Source of the DNA: Sphagnum compactum
Taxonomy: Eukaryota; Bryophyta; Sphagnopsida; Sphagnales
Length of the DNA stretch: 64,000 nucleotides
Direction of reading: 5' to 3'
Assembly (NCBI GenBank): GCA_965153455.1
Contig: OZ234499.1
Location: 14,256,271-14,320,270, forward strand
Positions 36,381 to 44,689 of this stretch are shown here, one piece after another (within the stretch, counting starts at the first letter, position 1; each line of letters begins with the position of its first letter). The notes under the pieces are model-generated. The model did no database searches. It was not told the origin of the DNA and saw only the letters and a program-made list of their open reading frames with translations. A program made the position numbers and the translations under genes.

Positions 36381-38464
36381 AAACAAAAACATAACAAAAC
36401 AAGAGTCAAGAAGTCGATTGAATTTGCAATCTTCATAAAATGTATCAACTGGTTACAACGAAGACCTAAAAGATCTTGAGAAAGACTAAAGCTTGTAAGG
36501 TGCTTGTAGTAGCACTCTGAAAACCATGGTGAAGACACCTTGTTCTGAAGCTGGATTCTACTTCTCCTTCTTCTTCTCCTTCTCCTTCTTCTCCTTGTGT
36601 GCACCAAGAACTTCTCTTCAGTAGTTCCACCCACAGGAACAATCCCAGCTACACGACACTGAAGAGCGTGATTCTGTCTGGAGGAAACAACCTGAGGCAC
36701 CATATCCAACCTTGCAGAAATGGAAGCTGAATCCAGGTGCTGGTTTTGCAGCAGATTCCAGTGGGCTTTCTTGAGAGAGAATCCAGAGCAACCAGAGCTT
36801 GGGCAAGTCTGGAGTGCAAGCTCGTTGCCCTCTGTTGAGTGAAGTGCTCTTGCCATAGCAAGAGGAAGAGGAGGAGATGAAGAAGCTTGGGTTGACAAAG
36901 AAGTGCAATGAGCTCCAGTCCACAATGCTGCAACTGCTGCTGCTACTAGTGCTTTGTGAAGCTCCTCCTCTTCATGGGAAGGGTAGAGGGTCAGACCTTG
37001 GAGACTTGCCGCCGTGGAGCCAAGGAAGTTGTGAGCAGAAGAAGTGATGATGGTCTCAGCAGAAGTGATGGCAGGTGCTGCAACCACCACCACAGTGGAT
37101 GCTTCCTCCTCTTCTTCTTCTTCTTCGAATTTTTTGTGGGGAATGGAATTGTTGCCCTTGGGAGATCGAACAACAATCCAATGTTGTTCTCCTCCTTCAG
37201 TGCACGGACTAAGAGGCGAAGTCCCCCACCAGTCGTTGGAGCAGCAGCTGGTACAGTCGCTGCTGCTTGTTTCACCGCCTTGTTGCTGCTGCTCCACAAC
37301 AACATCCTGCTTCTTCTTGCCTCTGGGAGACTGGAAAGCCGCCAGCTTCCAGAAACGAGGAGAAAATAGACGCGGAACAGAGCTCCCAAGTGTAGTGAAC
37401 ACCGCACTGCTGCTGCTGCTACTGGATCCATGTTGATCCTCCAACTCCAAAACACTGGTGGGAGAATCAGGAGCAGGAGATGCAACATCCAAGCAAAGCT
37501 CCGGTCCTTGTGTAAGGAAAGGATGCTGGAGCAGTTGTGAGCTAGTCCAGCGAGTGCGAGGGTCGCGTTGGAAGCAGCGAGAAAGAAAATCCTGAGCTGC
37601 GGGAGACAAAGAAGCAGGCACAGCCGGCACTTCATCTGTGCAGCCGATGTGGTAGAGTGCGACAAAAGGGTTGGCGATCTGCGCCCAAGGAGCTTGACCT
37701 GTTGCCATCTCCACCACAGTGCAACCCAATGACCAAATGTCAGAAGGCAATCCCTGCTCCTTCTGCAACACCACTTCTGGTGCCATCCACAACGGCGTCC
37801 CATTCACCTTCCGCATACCACAATCCTCAAACTCCTGGAGTTTCCTCAAACCATCCTCAGGAGCAGCAGAAGCTGCTGCACTAGTAGTAGCAGCAGTCTT
37901 CTCTCCATTGACATACTTAGCAGACCCGAAGTCTGCGAGCTTGACTTTACCGGCATTTCCAACAAGCACATTCTTGCCCTTGATGTCGCAATGGACAATT
38001 CCATGGCGATGGAGGTAATCAACCCCTTGGAGCATACTGCGAGTATAGGAGCGGATGAGAGCTTCACTCAAAGGCTGAGCTCCTGTAAACTGCTTCAACA
38101 CATCCGAGAGACTACCACCAGGCATGTACTCCAAGAAAACATTCCTCATCCTCTGTCCTCCTTCTTCACTCCAGTCACTTCCCAGACAACGAACTACAAA
38201 CTCCGATTCTGGCAAGCTCTGTAGGATGTGAATCTCGTTCTCCATTGCTGCCAAAGAACTCTGCTCAGCAGCACCAACATCCTGCAAGTCTCCTGCTGCT
38301 GCTGCTGCTGCTCCATGATGATGCTCATGCTGCTGCTTACTACTACTACACAGTGTTGATTTCACTGCAAAAAACCCTCCTGTTTCTCTATCCATTGCCA
38401 AGTTCACTTGCCCAAAAGCTCCTGCTCCAAGCAACCTCCCTCGAATCCAGGATCTTCCCATCAT
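36254..38464 (-). CDS. MAP kinase kinase kinase (MEKK class, MAPKKK17/18-like)
   Basis: Serine/threonine kinase expected to phosphorylate a MAPK kinase in a cytosolic or nuclear cascade; the Arabidopsis relatives MAPKKK17/18 act in ABA signalling, a role only inferable here. From the Met at 38,464 (736 residues): Gly-loop GAGAFGQV 13-20, catalytic Lys35 (AVK), HCDIKGKN with Asp160, DFG 178-180, GTPLWMAPEV 222-231, SDIWSLG 241-247; kinase domain about 6-316. There are two unusual insertions: an Ala/His-rich stretch after beta-3 (about 40-70) and a longer activation loop (about 184-213). The C-terminal half is low-complexity, with an acidic run (446-454) and a poly-Arg run (about 624-633) made by a GGAGAA microsatellite. 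The last ~100 residues look like read-through into UTR and minisatellite, so the true end may be earlier or spliced (an AG acceptor-like site is near 36,355). A further in-frame Met at 38,560 lies in probable 5' UTR; the ATG at 38,461 has the better context. No intron interrupts the kinase domain. Confidence 0.9.
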   Translation of the reverse strand: MMGRSWIRGRLLGAGAFGQVNLAMDRETGGFFAVKSTLCSSSKQQHEHHHGAAAAAAGDLQDVGAAEQSSLAAMENEIHILQSLPESEFVVRCLGSDWSEEGGQRMRNVFLEYMPGGSLSDVLKQFTGAQPLSEALIRSYTRSMLQGVDYLHRHGIVHCDIKGKNVLVGNAGKVKLADFGSAKYVNGEKTAATTSAAASAAPEDGLRKLQEFEDCGMRKVNGTPLWMAPEVVLQKEQGLPSDIWSLGCTVVEMATGQAPWAQIANPFVALYHIGCTDEVPAVPASLSPAAQDFLSRCFQRDPRTRWTSSQLLQHPFLTQGPELCLDVASPAPDSPTSVLELEDQHGSSSSSSSAVFTTLGSSVPRLFSPRFWKLAAFQSPRGKKKQDVVVEQQQQGGETSSSDCTSCCSNDWWGTSPLSPCTEGGEQHWIVVRSPKGNNSIPHKKFEEEEEEEEASTVVVVAAPAITSAETIITSSAHNFLGSTAASLQGLTLYPSHEEEELHKALVAAAVAALWTGAHCTSLSTQASSSPPLPLAMARALHSTEGNELALQTCPSSGCSGFSLKKAHWNLLQNQHLDSASISARLDMVPQVVSSRQNHALQCRVAGIVPVGGTTEEKFLVHTRRRRRRRRRRRSRIQLQNKVSSPWFSECYYKHLTSFSLSQDLLGLRCNQLIHFMKIANSIDFLTLVLLCFCLCAHVCVFSDFYTISLLLFNFSFSKHTRNLSCPCVLGVCASS

Positions 38465-38582
38465 TACAACAGTCACTACAATTCTCGAACAACCAAAAAA
38501 AATCCTTACCCACAAAAAATCAAAACACAAAACAAGCTTTGGACAAGAGACGAAGTGCACAAATGGGTATGTGTAAAATGTC

Positions 38583-38602
38583 TACACACACACACACACA
38601 CA
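38583..38602. repeat. (CA)n microsatellite
   Basis: About ten CA units, immediately before the 44-bp array and upstream of the kinase gene. Confidence 0.85.
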
Positions 38603-39018
38603 AAGGAGATGAGCTTCACAAGAGATGTGAAGATGAGCTTTCCACAAAGGAGATGAGCTTCACAAGAGATGTGAAGATGAGCTTTCCACAAAGGAGATGA
38701 GCTTCACAAGAGATGTGAAGATGAGCTTTCCACAAAGGAGATGAGCTTCACAAGAGATGGGAAGATGGGCTTTCACAAGAGATGGGGAGATAAGCTTCAC
38801 AAGAGATGGGAAGATGGGCTTTCACAAGAGATGGGGAGATAAGCTTCACAAGAGATGGGGGAGATGGGCTTTCAGAAATGATGGGGAGATGAGCTTCACA
38901 AGAGATGGGGAAGATGGGCTTTCAGAAATGATGGGGAGATGAGCTTCACAAGAGATGGGGGAGATGGGCATTCAGAAATGATGGGGAGATGAGCTTCACA
39001 AGAGATGGGGAAGATGGG
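38603..39018 (+). repeat. 44-bp minisatellite, about nine units, upstream of the kinase gene
   Basis: GATGAGCTTCACAAGAGATG recurs at 38,608, 38,652 and 38,696 with an exact 44-bp step. The first three units are identical; later units drift to GATGGGCTTTCACAAGAGAT and GATGGGCTTTCAGAAATGAT. In the identical units CTTCACA-agaga-TGTGAAG forms a seven-base-pair stem. The array lies 140-560 bp upstream of the kinase start codon, in its promoter or 5' UTR. Confidence 0.9.
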
Positions 39019-39417
39019 CACTTGGGGGGAGCTCTTGGGGGGGAGATGGAGGTTTTTTTTGTGTTGTGAAGTGGGGTAAGTAGGAGAGAATGGGGGGTTG
39101 GTGGGGAAGGAAGTGGGTTCCTTATACTAGGGTTGAAGCAAATCTTGTGGTTGGGTTAGGGAAGGGGGAGAAGATCATGGAACTGGACTTTGTTGCAAGC
39201 AAGTGTGGGAGGCGTGTGGGAGGCAGCAAGTGGGGTCTGGTTTTGAGGGATCCTGGCACACACACAACAACTGCCACCCTTGATTCACTCTGCCTCTTCA
39301 CTTTTGCCTTTTTACTTAATCACCAGATTTCATTGGTTCATTTTAAACCCTCCACACCCCCACCCACCCTCCCTCTACCTCCCCTACTCCCCTACCCTTT
39401 TGCCCCCTACACCCCTA

Positions 39418-39437
39418 CCCTAAACCCTAAACCCCCC
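39418..39437 (-). repeat. Telomere-like CCCTAAACCCTAAACCC tract
   Basis: Two and a half CCCTAAA units in the upstream region of the kinase gene. Confidence 0.75.
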
Positions 39438-39763
39438 TTCTCCCCCCAGATATCTGGGCCAAAATTGTAGTCATAGTAAGTAAGTACCTCTATTACTTCT
39501 ATTCTGGCTGTCTCTCCTCCTCCCCCACCTCTTCCCAATTGCCTTATTTTATTTTATTTTATTTTATTTTTCCTTGCCAAGAAATGAAATTAGAAATTAG
39601 AAATGTAAAAAAATGAAGTTATTTTTGGGTGGGTTTTTCTGCTTTTGAGGATTTGAAATTGAATTAATTTAATATTCCAAATAATAGAAGGATGCTTGAT
39701 TTTTTTAAAAACTTTCTCATAGCTTGTTGTTTCTTGTCAAATTTTGGCTGAACATTATTCCTA

Positions 39764-39800
39764 TGGATAATCGCCAATTTCGCTACATCCATCACAAAAT
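39764..39800 (+). repeat. Short dispersed repeat, copy 2
   Basis: TGGATAATCGCCAATTTCGC followed by TACATCCATCACAAAAT; related to 24,306-24,340 and 57,866-57,891. Confidence 0.45.
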
Positions 39801-41138
39801 TGATGTAAAAAAAATTAATTTGTTTTTTTTTAAAATTTAAAAAAGGTTTCACGTTGTGATGGTGGTGGGGCTTTGGACTTTGATGGTGTGGTGTTGTGTG
39901 GTTTTGGACCTTGGAAAATTTGTGATGATGGTGGGTTTTGGATTTGGTTATGATGGTTGGCTTTTTTGGACCTTTTCACTTTATCCTACAACACGAATTA
40001 TTATTGCATTATGTGTATCAAAACAAGCATGGTAGGACATTGATCCTTCATTGGTGGTGGGGGATTTTTATTTTTTGGGGGAAGTAAGTAGTCCAGGTTT
40101 GCTACCTTATCCTACCTGATCATAATATATTGTATAGTAGCCTCTACTTGGGAATTTTTTGGTTTGGTTCCACTTTCAAAAGGAACATATTTCTTCTTCC
40201 TTCCGACTCTTTAATAATGGTGGGGTCTTTGGACCTTAACCATATCCTCATAGTGTTAAAACATTGGGGGCGAGTGCTTAGATTATCATTAGCCTATGAT
40301 TTAAGTTGTTAAACCCTGAACCCATCATCATGGTGTTTACGATGGTGGGTTGTTGTAAGTTTTGTGTTTGTTTTAGTGCGGACTTTCAATTCAAGATATT
40401 CTTCTCTCCCCCTCTCTCTCTCCCCTCTCCCACCCTTTTTGTCCACCATATGTTATTGCACTTTTATAACTTGATGCGGAGTCCACATTTTAGGGTTGGG
40501 TAGTGGACACAACTCCAATCAAATCTTTTTGTAGTAGTGGGACTTTCTACTTACACTACCTTATCCTCCTTCTATGCCAAATGTACAATAAAATAATAAG
40601 TCACTTGGGTGTTAGTTGTGTTCTTCTACAGATCTTGTGTTTGAAGATCTCATTCAGATCCTACATTCTATGCCACACCATGTGCCAAGGATGATGTTAT
40701 AGCTGCAGTTGTCGAGTTTGGTACTTAGTAGTTGTCGAGTTTGGTACTTAGTAGTAGTAGTAGTAGACTTACTTTCTTCATGGGATTTTTTTAATATTCC
40801 TGAATCCCCGGTCATGTTGTTGTTGATGTTGTGTGATCTGCACAATACCTACATCATCCAATCCAATTTTTCTTCAGTTTGATTTGTCATTGCCCCTCTT
40901 GTTGTTCGCTCTCATGGCTTTTTGGCTTTTATCGTAGTTTTTGGTGGAATTGGGACCTAAAATGTGGGTCCACTCCAATTGAGTCCTCAATTGTTGTTTG
41001 TAATTTGGAACATCAAATTGCAGGTGGAGGAAAAGAGGTGTTGTAGATAGAGTGAATGAAGAAGCCCCATGGGTATGTATCATTTGAAAAATATGAGGAC
41101 CATATAGGCTTTACATGGCATTTTATCTTTAATTTTTG

Positions 41139-41325
41139 CGTGGGGCAATGCCCCCCCCCCCACATTCCCAAAATAATGCGTTGAGGATGAGGCGGTGATA
41201 ATCGAATTTGGGCTTGCGATTTGAAAATTTCCCCACACCCCACCCCACCCCCCGTGCTTTACCCATTGAAAACCACGTCACAAAGGTCGTCATGAACCTA
41301 ATAAACATTACATAAATCACAAGGC
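41139..41325 (+). mobile_element. LTR-like fragment related to 33,630-33,810
   Basis: Shares ordered blocks with the probable LTR upstream: CACATTCCCAAAATAATGCG, GAGGATGAGGC, a C-rich block, CGTGCTTTACCCATTGAAAA and an ATAAATCACAAGG end. It carries C11 at 41,151-41,161. No coding domain nearby. Confidence 0.4.
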
Positions 41326-41733
41326 GTGTGAAATGTTCTTACACCTTCTCCTTGAGAGTGAGATGCATCTTTCTTGTAATTGCAAGATCCCTCTTGCTCT
41401 CAAGAAGTTTTATAGGTGTAAAGATCCCTCTCACACTCATGAAGTAAGCGATAAGATATAAAAGAAAAGAAAACAAGAGGGATCTTATATTTGAGGGCGC
41501 ATTCATTTTATATATTCTTTATATCTTATATTGTGAGGGCACTTTTATATCCCTCTTCTTCGCATATTGTCATGGATATAAAATGCCCTCAAAATGCACT
41601 AAGGAACTTTCATCGAATATATAGTTTTGTGGCAATAATCGTTTTTGGTACATCAAAGGCAAAATGATTTGCCACCCACCCACAAGACCAAAAACAAAAA
41701 TTCGTGCATCACGGGCAAAAAAATTTAGGACGG

Positions 41734-41794
41734 GGTCAATAGAAGTAGTACATAGTGTGCAATATATATGGAGACACTACTACTTCTATTGACC
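41734..41794. repeat. Perfect 17-bp inverted repeat (hairpin, 27-nt loop)
   Basis: GGTCAATAGAAGTAGTA (41,734-41,750) is the exact reverse complement of 41,778-41,794. Confidence 0.9.
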
Positions 41795-41880
41795 TTCATG
41801 TGAAAGATCATGTAACGAGCACACGAAATAAGTAAGTAATGGGTGCCTAAGGATATTGTTGTTTAAGACAAGACTCGGAA

Positions 41881-41907
41881 AGGGTTTAGGGTTTAGGGTT
41901 CAGGGTT
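41881..41907 (+). repeat. Telomere-like AGGGTTT tract
   Basis: AGGGTTTAGGGTTTAGGGTT followed by CAGGGTT, nearly four units. Confidence 0.8.
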
Positions 41908-41947
41908 CATCCAGATTTCATTGTCTCCACTCACTCACATGTTGCAG

Positions 41948-42160
41948 GGCTTCCAGTGAATCATATATTCATTCCCAAATTGAACAAAGAGTAGTTCAGT
42001 TGAAGAATTTTTTGCCATCACAACTGCCAACAGATTTTGTCAATCTTTTGTCACAACCACATGTAGATTTTGTTTCAGGGGATTCTTCACTATACATTAC
42101 CAAAGAAACAAACAAGTACACACCATTTGTGCACAAGCTTTTTACTTTACAAATATGCAG
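41948..42160 (+). other. Orphan exon-like open segment (71 codons)
   Basis: A 213-bp open stretch bounded by a good acceptor (pyrimidine-rich TCTCCACTCACTCACATG-TTGCAG before 41,948) and a good donor (ATGCAG|GTAGAA at 42,160/42,161). Both junctions fall in the same codon phase. The peptide is of normal complexity (IEQRVVQLKNFLPSQLPTDF and DFVSGDSSLYITKETNKYTP are parts of it), unlike the surrounding low-complexity frames. I do not recognise the family and see no partner exon in the window. It may be an internal exon of a gene with very long introns, or a captured or decayed fragment. Confidence 0.35.
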
Positions 42161-44640
42161 GTAGAAAGTTGCTTGCCCCCTTGTAACTTAATATGGAGAT
42201 ATTGGTATGGATATAGATGATGAAGGGTTAACAAAATAAGCCAAGCTTTTAACATAAGCCAAGCTTTTAACTTTGGTGAACGTTTATCAAGTTACATTGT
42301 TCTTCCCGGTTTTTTTACTCACTTGTGTCGAGTCTTTTCTACATAATGTATTTTCATGCATTCTCAAAGCAAATTCCCCACTTCATTAGCAGCACCTTGG
42401 TTGAATTTGCAATCTAGATGAATTCTAATTGATTTCTTGCGTTCTTTCTTTCTTTCTTTCTTTTATGCTTTCAAGTTTGTGTTCAAGTTTGGCCTTGGAC
42501 ATTAAGGTTTTTTTTTTTTTTTTTAATTTGAAAAATTAATGGACTTTAGTAAGGAGAGGGATGATGATGATGCCATGGAAACCTCCGGATTGTCTATTAT
42601 GTCCCTATGGATGTCGCTTCTTTCTGACAACATTGTGTTTAGTTATGTCTTTCAAAGCGTGTCATAGTGGGAGGGAAATCACTTTGGAAAATCACCCATC
42701 CAAAGAAAAATTTCAACTAAAAAGTGTTCAAAATTAGAGTTACTTATGGAATACTATGTAGCAATCACTTCCTAGCCCTAATGAAGCCATTTTTTTAATT
42801 TTTAAATTTTTTTAATTCATGATATTTATAATGCACATAGGAGATCTTTCAAGATATGCTGTGATAGTTGAATACCTACCCAACTAATAAAAAGTGAAAC
42901 TAGATTTGCAAGATCAAAAGATTCTTGTACACCACCACAAGGAGATGGGTTACACACCTCAAGAGTCCCACATGGCCTTGTTCAATTCAAATGGAGGGCA
43001 TTTCCATCCAACAATAGGATGGATGGATGATGGATGTACTTGCCAATGTGATCTTGATTCTGCACTAGGAAAAGGAAGAAAGAAAGGGGTGGAGGACTTT
43101 GCTACATTATATATAGCTCATAGTGTATACTAGTGGACTCCTTGCAAGCTCACCCATCCCAATACTATTTCAATCAAAGTGGGCCTAACTTTAGAGTTTT
43201 TATTGTAGCTTGCTAAATTTATTTTCATTTCCAACAATGGAAATCACTCTAAGTTCAATAACTTTTGTTCTATTGATTTGAAAATTGCAAAATAAAAAAA
43301 CAAAAAGCCGTATGTTGTGTACTTGTAATAATAAACCAATGGTTGGGACAATAAATAGTGTCTCAAAAGTTAGGAGCTCAAATTTCAACAATTTCAACAA
43401 ATGTCAATAAAATTTTCCCTTTTTGCAAACTAGACCCTTTGCAAATCCTTTTGTGTCAAAAATCACATGTAAACAGATGTCTTGTAATATTAACAATTTC
43501 TATAACACCTTGCAAAGAATTATCTTGTGTAAATTTTAAGGTTGGTTACAATATTACATTCAATGAGAACAAATTGTTGTGCTTTATACACATGAACAAT
43601 TGCAAGTGGAGGTTTGTAGAGTAGCTTTTTTTTTTTTAAATAAAAATAAAATGGAAAATATTTTTTTTGAGGTTTATAATCACTAGATTTCAAAATGACA
43701 ATAATATTAATTACCAAATTTCTATATTAGGTTCTAGTATGTAGTTGTTTCCAAAATTAAAAAAATCCCATTCAAAAATAAAAAACGAGTAAAAATTAAC
43801 AATATTGGAATGGGCATAGAAATATGTATTGAAATACCAAATTAGCTAATGCTTGAAGGTTGATGCAATGTATTCCACCAATTTACAAAAAACTTGATTA
43901 TTGGTAATTGGTCAACTGTATTTAAATAAAAATGAAAGCAATGTTCGCAAAAAATTCTTGAAAATGCAATGCACTCAGGTAAATAAAAAACAAAGATCAA
44001 TACATAGGTTAAACAAGCATCCCACACCCAAAAGGTATCGCACATAAGTTTCCCCCAAAAACCTCCAATTATAAAATTAAAAATGTAAACAAAGCCCTTA
44101 TTTTAGCATTAGTTTTGAAAAATAACATTAAAAAGGATGTTTTGTTAGTAAGAACAACACATTGCTTATAGCCATTGTAATATAAATAAGTAAACTCATC
44201 CAAACTTTAGGAACATTCACATAGATAATGTTGTGATATATTTTTTATATGACACAATAAAATAAAAACTTTTTTATGTCCTTGTTGTAATGCAAAAAAA
44301 TATTTTTAATAAACACCTTAGTATATAAGGGTTTTTAAGCCATGTTTAATGACTTAACATCTACGTGTTGGATTATAAATTCAAGGTCCTTTGCAAAGGT
44401 AATAAAAATCGTTCAAATGGTACAAATACAAAATATATGTTCACAAGGAGATGTTCACCTTAAACTCATCAAAACCTAACATGTTTAGTTTAGTTGTGAA
44501 CAGTTCTTAACTTAACCAAAAACTTGACATCTTTGGTATGAATCCCAAAACCTTACACCTAATGTAACAAAAGGGTTTGGCCACAAAACTACTGTAGGTG
44601 TTTTATGTAGATTTTGTTTATCAAGTTTGTGTTTTGGTGC
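42161..44640. other. Non-coding AT-rich region
   Basis: Holds (CTTT)n at about 42,440-42,463, T16 near 42,509-42,524 and two perfect-looking tandem words at 42,238-42,270 (AAGCCAAGCTTTTAAC twice). No gene recognised. Confidence 0.4.
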
Positions 44641-44689
44641 AAACAAAGCCAATTAAAGGTTCTATAGAATAGTTTAAATAAAACATGGA

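Larger units (their letters stand above)
39019..41130. other. Kinase upstream region and SSR-rich intergenic DNA
   Basis: G-rich then C-rich stretch with a telomere-like tract at 39,418-39,437, (ATTTT)n at 39,546-39,570, a dispersed repeat at 39,764-39,800, irregular GATGGTGGG-TTTGGACCTT blocks at about 39,860, 39,923, 40,208 and 40,330, and (AGT)n near 40,750-40,765. No coding sequence supported. Confidence 0.4.

Noticed and set aside
35832-36392. 186-codon minus-strand frame as a secreted Cys-rich repeat protein
   Set aside because: It is an alternative frame of the 70-bp minisatellite overlapping the kinase 3' end; the repetition is at DNA level.
38465-38560. N-terminal 32-residue extension of the kinase from the Met at 38,560
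   Set aside because: The extension is hydrophobic low-complexity sequence running into the (CA)n region and has no family counterpart; homology starts right at MGRSWIRG.
38603-39018. Regular direct repeats resembling a CRISPR array
   Set aside because: Units are contiguous with no unique spacers and lie upstream of a plant kinase gene; it is a minisatellite.
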